Of a DNA stretch of 64,000 bases, positions 37,216-45,062 are shown one piece after another (positions within the stretch are counted from its first letter, which is position 1; every line of letters begins with the position of its first letter). The position numbers were made by a program, and so were the translations under genes. Under the pieces are notes generated by a model. The model did no database searches. It was not told the origin of the DNA and worked only from the letters and a program-made list of their open reading frames with translations. This DNA is from AP-15 sp963747735 (GTDB taxonomy: Bacteria; Pseudomonadota; Alphaproteobacteria; ATCC43930; CGMCC-115725): positions 62,001 to 126,000 of the forward strand of contig CAVVGE010000019.1 in NCBI GenBank assembly GCA_963747735.1, in the 5' to 3' direction.

Positions 37216-38025
37216 CTACTTGTATTTGACGTGCATCTCCTCGGCGAACTGGCTGTTGGGCAGGCCGTATTTCTTTTCGAGTGCGAGGATCAGCCCGGTC
37301 TTGTGCCAATCGATGACCGCATCGTGCATGAAATCGGCGAATTGCTTTTCGCCGAGCTTGACCGCGAGCCCCCAGGGCTCGACCAGAATCGATTTCAGCG
37401 GCACCTCGTAATTGCTCCAGTCAGGATCGAGCAGCTGGCCTTCGAGCGCGGTATCGTCATAGGCAAAGGCGACGCAATTACCGGCCTTGAGCGCCGAATA
37501 GGCTTCGGCCGTGCCCTTGAACGCTACCGGCTGGACCCCGTATTTCTCTTGCAATTCCTTGTTGTAGAACGAGCCCTGGATCAGGCAGACGGGCTTTCCC
37601 TTGAGCTGGCCCCAATCGGTCAGATGCGCCGATTTGGGCGCCAAGACGTTGGTGCCCGAGGCGTAGTAGTCGGGCTCGACGATATCGACGACCTTGCGGC
37701 GCTCCGGGGTGTCGGTCATCGTCGCGATCATCAGGTCGATCTTGCCTTGACCGAGAAATTGCATGCGGTTCGACGCCACCACCGGCACCAATTCGAGCTT
37801 GACGCCAAGCCGTTTGGCGACGTCGGCGGCGAGGTCGGGCTCGATGCCGACGATCTTTCCCGACGGGTCGCGATAGCCGTAGGGCCGGTAATCGGCCTTG
37901 GTGCCGACAACCAGCGTGCCGCGCTTTTTGATGTCGTCGAGAACGTCTGCCCTGGCCGCCGCCACGCCGATGAAGACAATGGCGAACGCCAGCAGCGCGA
38001 TGCGCGACGCGAGCTTCCTGATCAT
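37216..38025 (-). CDS. Amino acid ABC transporter periplasmic binding protein
   Basis: A 269-residue solute-binding protein (SBP_bac_3 family). Signal peptide MIRKLASRIALLAFAIVFIG ends near AARA. The mature domain starts VLDDIKKRGTLVVGTKADYR and has GIEPDLAADVAKRLGVKLEL and MTDTPERRKVVDIVEPDYYA, where the arginine is expected to bind the alpha-carboxylate of the ligand. First gene of the operon at 34781-38025. The exact amino acid cannot be told. Confidence 0.95.
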   Translation of the reverse strand: MIRKLASRIALLAFAIVFIGVAAARADVLDDIKKRGTLVVGTKADYRPYGYRDPSGKIVGIEPDLAADVAKRLGVKLELVPVVASNRMQFLGQGKIDLMIATMTDTPERRKVVDIVEPDYYASGTNVLAPKSAHLTDWGQLKGKPVCLIQGSFYNKELQEKYGVQPVAFKGTAEAYSALKAGNCVAFAYDDTALEGQLLDPDWSNYEVPLKSILVEPWGLAVKLGEKQFADFMHDAVIDWHKTGLILALEKKYGLPNSQFAEEMHVKYK

Positions 38026-38189
38026 GCTTCCTCCCGAGTCCTGTCATCCGACTGTAACCCGAGCGGCGGCGCGGCGCATCAATTGCCTTAGGAGGTCAGC
38101 GGCCAATGCCCCGCAAACAGGCATCGAAGCGGTAGCCGCCGGGACCGGCGCGTCGCGCCACACGCCTGCGTCGCTCGCGAGCCTCGCGC

Positions 38190-38657
38190 CTATCGCGTCC
38201 CCAGAGGATCCTGTCGGGAAATTGCACCCTTCAGATAACCTGAATTTTGATCGGTCGCCGCGCGCGGCAGCGCGTCGCCGATGACATGCCACGGGACGCG
38301 GCTTTCGATGCCGTAATGATGCGCCGGGGTCAGCGTTTCGGGATGGTCGAAGCTGCCGACCGTCAGCTCGATGCTGGGCGATGCCTTGTAGCGGAAGAAG
38401 AGCGGCGTGCCGCAGCTGCTGCAGAACCCTCGCTCGGCCGCCGAGGACGATGCAAAAACCGCCGGCTCGCCCTTGGTCCATTCGACCCGGTCTTGGTCGA
38501 ACATCGCGAGCGCGGCGAACAGGTTGCCCACCGCGCGCTGGCACATTCGGCAATGGCAATAGCTGACGTCGCTCGGCGGGCCGATCGCGCGATAGCGCAC
38601 CGCGCCGCATTGACAGCCGCCGGTGAATTCCGTGGCGGCAATATCGCGATCGGACAC
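38190..38657 (-). CDS. GFA family zinc-binding protein
   Basis: A 155-residue protein of the glutathione-dependent formaldehyde-activating (GFA) family. The zinc ligands are in GGCQCGAVRYRA, SYCHCRMCQRAVGN and GFCSSCGTPLFFRY. GTG 38657 has GGGGGAG 6 nt upstream and is preferred to GTG 38672, which lies before that site. Most members are not true formaldehyde enzymes, so the substrate is unknown. Confidence 0.92.
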   Translation of the reverse strand: MSDRDIAATEFTGGCQCGAVRYRAIGPPSDVSYCHCRMCQRAVGNLFAALAMFDQDRVEWTKGEPAVFASSSAAERGFCSSCGTPLFFRYKASPSIELTVGSFDHPETLTPAHHYGIESRVPWHVIGDALPRAATDQNSGYLKGAISRQDPLGTR

Positions 38658-38831
38658 CGGGCACTCCCCCACCGAGAAAGAGCAAGACGAATTTGTCCTA
38701 GCAACATCATCAGTTCGCCGAACCTTATCGCACGCGATGCTAGAGAATTTGTAACAGGCCCCTGGGGATAAATACTAGATTAAACTTGCAAATGTCTAAA
38801 CCGATGGCTATTAGTCCATATCGGTACTCTG

Positions 38832-40790
38832 TCACGGCACTGCAATGACTGTAACGCTGTACTTACCCGGACCAAAGTCTTTTGATCCGACCATCAGATT
38901 GCTCGGCAAGGTAGTACTGGACAGAATGAACTTATCGGCGTCGCCGCCGGAGAGGGAGAGCCGGATGCCGTCGGTATCTGCCTCGGGCGGGTCCATTCTG
39001 ACCGAGATTGCGCCCAGAACGCTGCCGGCCTTCTGCGGTTCCAGCGTGACCCCGTCAATTCCTATTGGCTCTCCGGTGAGTAATGATCTGATCATGACGC
39101 TCGTTGACCGAGCTGTGCTCATCTCTTTCAGCCGGACGACTCGGTCGACGTGGGGCAACATCCAACGCAACTGGCGGGAATTCGCCGCAAGCTCGCGTAG
39201 GGGGCGTTGATTGGCTATGACGAAACGGCGATAGGCGGCGCCGGCACGAAACGCGCGATCAATGTTCTGTCCGAGCATCGAAGTCACTGTCGAGAACGTG
39301 TCGCTTTTCTTCAACGCTTCGATGGCGATGAAGGCGGCTCCCGCATGCACGACGCCGATACCAAACGCCGCCGAAAGTGCAGCCACCCCGACGAGAGCGA
39401 TCGTTGCGTTATGGATCGTCGCATGCCCGAAGACCGTGCCGCGCTCGGGATGGCGGCCCTCGCCGATGGCATCGGCGGACTTGCCAACGAGATCGGCAGC
39501 CGGTAACTCGATGACCTCTTTGTCCTGCCTCAAGGCGCCGGCCAGTGCTTGAGCGCTCGCGCGCAGTCTCGCTTGCTCCTCGCGAGTTTGCCGCATGTGA
39601 TCGGCTTCATCTGACAGCTCGCGACCTTCGGCAGTGGCAAGGATCATCGGGCCGTGCAAGGTCAACAGCGAATCGAGCGCTGATTGCGCGGGGTCTTCTA
39701 ACGGCGGCTGCAACCGGTCTTCGATCTGTCGGCGAGCGGCTTCGGCCGAGTTCTCCAGCATTACCCCGAGGCCGAACATGGTGCCCCAGGCGATCCGCAT
39801 TTCGTCGTCTGCAATGGCGGCGCGGTAATCGCCGATTTCGCGGGCGAGTTCCGGGAAGGCGTTCGGGTTCAGATGCCCGACGAGGTCGTCCGCGGCGCGG
39901 CGGACGAGCGGCAACAGCTGGCGGATACGGCCGATGTGATTGCCGTCGGCGTCGATCTCGGATGGTGGCGCGAGAACGATCCTGCCGTTTTGGTCAAAAG
40001 CGAAATGCGGCCCCGCGCCCTGTAGCGGGATTGGCTCATCGGATGGGTTGGGAGCCGCTCGTTCTTGCTCGATCAGCCGCAGGATTCCGGCGTTGACTGC
40101 CTTCGGGCCTTGCTCCATAGCAGATCAGATAGCGTGAAACGCGCCCGCTCGAGATCGAGATCGGCGGGCCGGGCGGCAAGCCGGTCCTCGTACCACTCGA
40201 TCCACACGTCCCAGCTGTCGCTGGCGGCCAGGAGGATGTCTTCATCGGGTCAGCCGCGGCCTCGACCATTCCATCCTCCATTGCGGCCGCACTCAGGGCG
40301 CGATACGCCGTTCCTCGGCGGTCGCTGCTCCACCGACAGCGGCCGCGTCGGCGGCAGCGGCCGCGTCGGCGGCAGCGGCGTCAGCGGCCGCGTCGAGGGC
40401 GGCGACGGAGGAGGCGGCGGCGTCAGAGGCGGCACGCGCAGCGGCGAAGGCGAAGGCGCCGGCGGCGCCGCCGGAGGCGGCGGCGGCGTCGGCGGCGCGG
40501 GCGGCGGCGGTGAAGATGGCGCGAGTGGCGACCTCAACGGCGGCGTGAGAGGCGACGTCAGCGGCGGCGCGAGCGGCGGCTCGGAGAGCCGGGTCGATAT
40601 GTGGAGATCGCGCGGCAACCCAGGATATGCGCCCAGCACGAAAGCAGGCGAGGACTCCATCGAAGAAAGCTCGAGACGGGCTTCCGTGAAGGCCAGAGAT
40701 GATCAGCGGAAGCACTCGAAGCGCTGCGCGTGCGGCGATGACCACCGCGACCTCTTGCGGCTGCTCACAAGCCAGCGCCGAGTTCGCCAT
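38832..40790 (-). CDS. Large alanine-repeat protein of unknown function (three frame breaks)
   Basis: Four frame segments in one order read as a single protein of about 650 residues. Part A (40790 to about 40300): MANSALACEQPQEVAVVIAA, ALRVLPLIISGLHG, then runs such as AADAAAADAAAAADAAAV. Part B (about 40320-40248): YRALSAAAMEDGMVEAAAD. Part C (40246-40118): DEDILLAASDSWDVWIEWYE, DRLAARPADLDLERARFTLS. Part D (40118-38832): EQGPKAVNAGILRLIEQE and about 415 more residues with a glycine/alanine hydrophobic region (VGVAALSAAFGIGVVHAGAA). The C/D join is restored by one G in WEQGPKAVN and B/C by one base in a CCC run. I know similar alanine-rich proteins from alphaproteobacterial genomes, always as hypothetical. 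The start ATG 40790 lies just after thyX; its function is unknown. Confidence 0.65.
40318..40590. repeat. Degenerate GC-rich trinucleotide-type repeats encoding Ala-rich helices
   Basis: The plus strand shows many GCGGC-rich units such as GTCGGCGGCAGCGGCCGC repeated at about 18-bp spacing near 40330-40380 and looser copies to 40590. On the minus strand they encode AADAAA and related units. This part is prone to slippage and is where frame breaks cluster. Confidence 0.8.
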
Positions 40791-40804
40791 GGAGCTGAAG
40801 CGGG

Positions 40805-41742
40805 CTACTGCGCGGCCAAGGAGCGCCATCAGCTCGCGCCATTCCCGCACCGAGAGCCCGCTTGCTGCCTGGTCGACTGCCTCGCCTCCCAGCATTCGGC
40901 GAATCACGGCAAGACCCGTCGCCGAAACTAGCGCCGCATTCATCCGATACTCGAGAAACGCCGCGTAAGTCATCGGCACCCATCGTTTCAACATGTCGAG
41001 CATCACCTCGGCGTAGGCGCGAATCTCATATTGCGCATGCGGATCGGCGCGCAACGTCAAGAAATGCATCAGGTTGTGCAGGTCGATCTTCCAATACCAT
41101 TGGGTGTAGAAATTGAGCGACAAGTTCATCCGGGCGAGCTCGCGCGCAAGGCCCGGCCGTCCGGGTCTAATCAGCTTCCCCGATGGGTCCTCATTCAACA
41201 GTTCAGCATAGCCCCGATAGGCGCGTTCGGCTTCCTCGCGCAGGACACTTTGGACCCACTCCGCGGTGGACCGGTCGAGGACCGCTCCGCGACCTTGTCC
41301 GTTGGTCGTGGCTTGTGCCGCGATGATTCTCTTGCTCCGGTATGTAGAACTCATTGTCGAGGATTGAATACCGAGCCGAATATTCGTTTACATTAGCAGT
41401 ACGGTGGCGGATCCATTGCCTTGCGACAAAAATCGGTAATTTTACGTGAAACTTGATCTCGCACATCTCGAACGGAGTACTATGATGGTGCCGCATTAAG
41501 TACTTGATAAGACCTTGATCTTTACTCACTTGTCGGGTGCCACGGCCATAGGAGACCCGGGCCGCCTGCACCACAGCCGCATCATCGCCCATATAGTCGA
41601 CAACCCGCACGAAGCCGTGAACGAGGACCTGCCGCGCCTCGAACAGGATGTCCTCAAGCGCGGGCACCGTAACCCGGCGCGTCTGCTGTATCTCGCGGCG
41701 CTGGCTCACTATCTCGCCCCGCTGCTCCGGCCCGAGCGACAT
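40805..41742 (-). CDS. thyX: Flavin-dependent thymidylate synthase (one or two frame breaks)
   Basis: Makes dTMP from dUMP with FAD, NADPH and methylene-tetrahydrofolate. The first segment starts at ATG 41742 ([20 protein letters not shown]) and has [40 protein letters not shown] and the ThyX motif [15 protein letters not shown]. The frame breaks near 41333, just after EFYIPE, and resumes in the next frame at [16 protein letters not shown], then [35 protein letters not shown] and [16 protein letters not shown] stop in the adjacent frame at 40805-40807 would give about 312 residues, the normal size; otherwise the frame runs on into the alanine-rich protein. thyX is often essential, so indel errors are more likely than decay. 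Confidence 0.85.
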
Positions 41743-41925
41743 CCGTCCCACCTTACCAGCCACGTAAGATGGGACCCTAGCCCGGAGCTAAAGTATCGCG
41801 CCAGCTACGGACCAGGTTCTCGACAGGCTTATCCGCAAGAAAACGACCTTTTCCACAGCTTCGAAGAAGTTGTACCCAGAACGATCCACAGAATTTCCAG
41901 TGCACCCATGCTCCGCCGTGAGATC

Positions 41926-42282
41926 TCAATCTCTTGGGATCCGGTCACGAGCATCCGCTGCCCTATCGGATGCCGCGTCGCGTGGGCGGAGAGGGCTCAC
42001 ACTAACCGAAACTTCAACCTCTTGGCCGAGCCGGGCGAAAATCGTCATCAGCCGGTCGATCGTAAAGCGACCGAGATTGGCACGTCGGATGCGCGAGAAG
42101 TCGGCGGCGGCGATGCCGGTCAAGCCCTGGGCGTCGCGCACCGACAGGCGGCGATTATCCATGACGCCGATGATCTCCGCCGCGAGGATCGCGCGCAATT
42201 GCTCCCGGTCCGCGTCCGGGCAGCCGAAGTCTCGGAACAGGTTCCCGCTGCTGCGCACGATCTCGATCGGCTCGTCGGTCAT
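41926..42282 (-). CDS. HigA-like helix-turn-helix antitoxin
   Basis: A 118-residue XRE-type DNA-binding protein. N-terminal TDEPIEIVRSSGNLFRDFG leads into the helix-turn-helix LSVRDAQGLTGIAAADFSRI RRANLGRFTIDRL (two adjoining parts), then MTIFARLGQEVEVSVSVSP. The start ATG 42282 overlaps the stop of the upstream toxin gene by 4 nt, giving toxin-antitoxin order as in higBA. The extended C-terminus (ASDRAADARDRIPRD) is unusual. Such antitoxins normally repress their own operon. Confidence 0.85.
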   Translation of the reverse strand: MTDEPIEIVRSSGNLFRDFGCPDADREQLRAILAAEIIGVMDNRRLSVRDAQGLTGIAAADFSRIRRANLGRFTIDRLMTIFARLGQEVEVSVSVSPLRPRDAASDRAADARDRIPRD

Positions 42283-42497
42283 TCCCGTGATGCGCTCGCG
42301 CGTCGCAACCGCTGTCGGATCAGATCGATCTCCGCTTTTGGCGTGGCAATCCCGGTCTTCGATTTTTTTTGAAAGGCGTGGACGACCCATATCTCGGCTC
42401 CAAGATGGAGTGCATACACCACCCGATAGGCGTCTGCGCGATGCCGAAGCGCCAGTTCGAGGATCGGGCCACCCCTCTCTGCTGTCATATTTGACAA
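42279..42497 (-). CDS. HigB-like (phage-derived Gp49 family) toxin, N-terminally short
   Basis: A 72-residue protein with the C-terminal half of a HigB/Gp49-like RNase toxin: PILELALRHRADAYRVVYAL, HLGAEIWVVHAFQKKSKTGI, ATPKAEIDLIRQRLRR. Full-length members have about 105-115 residues, so about 35-40 N-terminal residues are missing. Its TTG start (42497) falls about 35 bp from the ssrA promoter region. It is translationally coupled to the antitoxin. Whether the short form is active is unknown, although the catalytic lysines of the KK motif remain. Confidence 0.75.
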   Translation of the reverse strand: MSNMTAERGGPILELALRHRADAYRVVYALHLGAEIWVVHAFQKKSKTGIATPKAEIDLIRQRLRRASASRE

Positions 42498-42532
42498 CGA
42501 GCGTCAAGCGCTCCCGTCCCGCGGCGGCAGGA

Positions 42533-42560
42533 TTGCGTTTCCGCGCCCGGCACCTTATAT
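42533..42560 (+). promoter_or_regulatory. Probable ssrA promoter
   Basis: TTGCGT (42533-42538), a 16-bp spacer and TTATAT (42555-42560) resemble sigma-70-type boxes. They place a transcript start at about 42566, just before the GTCGG-GCAA-CCGAC hairpin that begins the tmRNA acceptor piece. Confidence 0.5.
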
Positions 42561-42565
42561 CTGAC

Positions 42566-42872
42566 GCGTCGGGCAACCGACTATGGCGATACACGGCTTG
42601 TGAAATAAGCGTTGCGGACCCGGGGGCGGTACCCGGCGCCTCCACCAACTCCGCCGCCGGCGATCTGCCGGGGGCGATCCGAGGGGGCGAAACAGGCTCG
42701 ACGCGCGTGGTAAAGGCAAGATCCGTCGCCCGGCATGATACCACCGTTATCGGGTCATTATCTAACTGCGAACGATAACTTCGCAACAGAGGCGCTCGCG
42801 GCCTAACCCTTCGCGGGGTGAAAGCCTGGAGCAAATCGCGGTTCGAGGGGCACCGGGCAACAGAAGCCCCTC
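42566..42872 (+). ncRNA. ssrA: Circularly permuted (two-piece) tmRNA
   Basis: tmRNA rescues stalled ribosomes and adds a degradation tag. The acceptor piece comes first: it has the T-arm CCGGG-GGCGGTA-CCCGG and ends GGCGCCTCCACCA at 42647. The coding piece begins about 42670 with GGGGGCG, which can pair with CGCCTCC of the acceptor end (one G-U). The tag frame at 42768-42806 reads ANDNFATEALAA and then a TAA stop; it has the alphaproteobacterial ANDNFA start and an LAA-type end. A hairpin GAGGGGC/GCCCCTC at 42846-42872 probably ends the transcript. The order acceptor-then-coding is the hallmark of permuted ssrA, and the piece between (about 42648-42669) is removed. Exact processing ends are approximate. 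Confidence 0.9.
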
Positions 42873-42913
42873 ACTCGCTTTCGACGCGCCCGTTTCGGTG
42901 AGCGACCCACACG

Positions 42914-43393
42914 ATGCCGCAGGACCATTTCCGCTACGACAAGATGGTCGAGGCCGCGTTGCGCGGCGTCGTGCGCCAAGCCCTCGCCCGCGCCGCACGT
43001 GACGGGTTGCCCGGTGCGCATCATTTTTATATCGGCTTGCGCACCGGCGCGCCGGGTGTCGTCTTGCCCGGCTATCTGGTGGAGAAATTTCCCGACCAGA
43101 TGACGATGGTGCTGCAGCACCAGTTCTGGGGGCTCGAAGTCGGCGAGGACGCTTTTTCCGTGACCTTGAGCTTTCAGGGACAGCCCGAGCGGTTGACCGT
43201 GCCGTTTGCCGCGGTGACGAGCTTTGCCGACCCGTCGGTCAAGTTCGGCCTCCAATTCGAGGCCCCGGCCGTCGCCGCACAACCAGCCGCGCCCGCCACA
43301 TTGCCGGCCGCCCTTCCGGCAACCGAAAAGCCTGCTTCGGCCGAGCGACCCGCCGCCGAAATCGTCACACTCGACCGGTTTCGCAAGCGTTGA
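42914..43393 (+). CDS. sspB: SspB, ClpXP adaptor for ssrA-tagged proteins
   Basis: A 159-residue protein of the alphaproteobacterial SspB type. The folded part (1-115) shows FRYDKMVEAALRGVVRQALA, HHFYIGLRTGAPGVVLPGYL, the family-typical PDQMTMVLQHQFWGLEVGED, FSVTLSFQGQPERLTVPFAA and FADPSVKFGLQF. A proline/alanine linker leads to a short conserved tail VTLDRFRKR, which would dock on ClpX. It binds ssrA-tagged substrates. The gene starts about 40 bp after the tmRNA hairpin, so tag and tag receptor are neighbours. Confidence 0.92.
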   Translation: MPQDHFRYDKMVEAALRGVVRQALARAARDGLPGAHHFYIGLRTGAPGVVLPGYLVEKFPDQMTMVLQHQFWGLEVGEDAFSVTLSFQGQPERLTVPFAAVTSFADPSVKFGLQFEAPAVAAQPAAPATLPAALPATEKPASAERPAAEIVTLDRFRKR

Positions 43394-43468
43394 CCGCGCC
43401 GCCCCTTGCCGGGCGCGCCCGGATGTGACAACCAAACCATCGAGCTGATTCTGACGGAGCCCGCCGCT

Positions 43469-44848
43469 ATGCCGCGCTATGATTTCGACCTGTTCACAAT
43501 CGGCGCCGGCTCGGGCGGTGTCGCAAGCTCGCGCCGCGCCGCCGGCTACGGCGCCCGTGTCGCGATCTGCGAGGAATTGCGGGTCGGCGGCACCTGCGTC
43601 TTGCGTGGCTGCGTGCCGAAAAAGCTCCTGGTCTATGGCGCCCAGTTCGCCGACGCCTTTGCCGACGCCGCCGGCTTTGGCTGGACCGTGCCGCCGGCGC
43701 GGTTCGACTGGCCGAGCCTGATCGCCGCCAAGGACCAGGAAATCGGCCGGCTGTCACAAATCTACATCAGCATGCTGAACAACAGCGGTGTCGAGATCAT
43801 CGACGGCCGCGGTGTCCTGGTCGATCCGCACACGGTCGAGGTCGCCGGCCGCAGCTATACCGCCGACAAGGTTCTGGTCGCCGTCGGCGGGCATCCGACG
43901 GTGCCGGACATCCCCGGCATCGAGCATGTGATTTCGTCGAACGAGGCGCTCGATCTGCCGCGCCTGCCGCGCCGCATCGTCATCGTCGGCGGCGGTTATA
44001 TCGCGGTCGAGTTCGCCGGCATTTTCAACGGCTTCGGCAGCGAGGTCGTCGAGATCATTCGGCGCGAGGACCTGCTCCACGGCTTCGACGACGATCTGCG
44101 CGTGGCTTTGGCCCAGGAGATGCGCGGTCGCGGGGTCGAGATCCACACCCGCACCCAGGTCGCGCGGATCGCCCAGGCTGCCCAGGGCGGCTATTCGCTG
44201 TTCACCACGATCGGCCAGGAGATTTCGGCCGATCTTGTCATGTATGCGACCGGACGCAAGCCGAACACGCGGCGCCTGGGCCTTGCCGAGGCGGGCGTGA
44301 AGCTCGACGACAATGGCGCCGTCGTGGTCGACGAATGGCAGCGCTCGAGCATCCCCAACATCTACGCCGTCGGCGATGTGACCGACCGGCTCAACCTTAC
44401 CCCGGTGGCGATCGCCGAGGGCCGCGCCATTGCCGAGACCCTCTACAACAACAACCCGATCAAGATGGACCGCAACGACGTGCCGACCGCGGTGTTCAGC
44501 CAGCCGCCGATCGGCACCGTCGGGCTGACCGAGGAGGAGGCGCGCCGGACGCATGCCGACATCGACATCTATTGCTCGCGCTTCAAGCCGATGAAGAACA
44601 CCTTGTCGGGCCGCGACGAGCGGACCTTCATGAAGCTCGTCGTCGATGCCAGGACCGACCGTGTCCTCGGCTGCCATATGCTGGGCCCGGACGGACCCGA
44701 AATCGCGCAAGGTCTCGCGATCGCGATCAAATGCGGCGCCACCAAAAAGCAATTCGACCAGACCGTCGGCATCCATCCCAGCGCCGCCGAGGAATTCGTC
44801 ACGATGCGCGAAAAGACTGCCCGTCCGCAAACGCTTGCGGCGGAGTAG
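43469..44848 (+). CDS. gor: Glutathione-disulfide reductase
   Basis: A 459-residue NADPH- and FAD-dependent disulfide reductase. The FAD motif is DLFTIGAGSGGVASSRRAA and the redox-active pair is Cys43/Cys48 in VGGTCVLRGCVPKK. The NADPH motif is IVIVGGGYIAVEFA. The interface His is in GIHPSAAEEFVTMREK. The GTCVLRGCVPKK form is typical of glutathione rather than lipoamide reductases. ATG 43469 gives the family N-terminus. Confidence 0.95.
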   Translation: MPRYDFDLFTIGAGSGGVASSRRAAGYGARVAICEELRVGGTCVLRGCVPKKLLVYGAQFADAFADAAGFGWTVPPARFDWPSLIAAKDQEIGRLSQIYISMLNNSGVEIIDGRGVLVDPHTVEVAGRSYTADKVLVAVGGHPTVPDIPGIEHVISSNEALDLPRLPRRIVIVGGGYIAVEFAGIFNGFGSEVVEIIRREDLLHGFDDDLRVALAQEMRGRGVEIHTRTQVARIAQAAQGGYSLFTTIGQEISADLVMYATGRKPNTRRLGLAEAGVKLDDNGAVVVDEWQRSSIPNIYAVGDVTDRLNLTPVAIAEGRAIAETLYNNNPIKMDRNDVPTAVFSQPPIGTVGLTEEEARRTHADIDIYCSRFKPMKNTLSGRDERTFMKLVVDARTDRVLGCHMLGPDGPEIAQGLAIAIKCGATKKQFDQTVGIHPSAAEEFVTMREKTARPQTLAAE

Positions 44849-44901
44849 GCACCGGCAGAGCGTCCACCGGTCATTCCGCTCCGCGCTCACCCGCTCCCAA
44901 A

Positions 44902-45004
44902 CCCTCCCCCATCAAGGGGGAGGGCCTTTATCAGCGGGGAGGACCTTTTCAGCACGCCTATTTGTGCTCCCGCCCCCTCGATGGGGGCGGGTGGGGGTGG
45001 GGGT
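44902..45004. repeat. Palindromic intergenic repeats; possible terminator for gor
   Basis: 44902-44924 is CCCTCCCCC-ATC-AAGGGGGAGGG, a strong hairpin followed by CCTTTAT that could end gor transcription. A second unit, CGCCCCCTCGATGGGGGCGG near 44973-44992, is followed by repeated GGGTGG. Both look like the repeats around the DUF559 gene at 2806-3330. Confidence 0.65.
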
Positions 45005-45062
45005 GATGCGTCGCCGGGTGCGTCGATTCGGTCGAAAACCGCTCTAAGGCGCCTGATCTGGC

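Noticed and set aside
40318..40590. Possible CRISPR array in the regularly repeated GC-rich region
   Set aside because: Units are short degenerate trinucleotide-type repeats that encode alanine helices; there are no unique spacers and no cas genes.
42489..42496. TTGACA at 42491 as the ssrA -35 box
   Set aside because: No acceptable -10 sequence lies 16-18 bp downstream; the TTGCGT/TTATAT pair fits the RNA start better.
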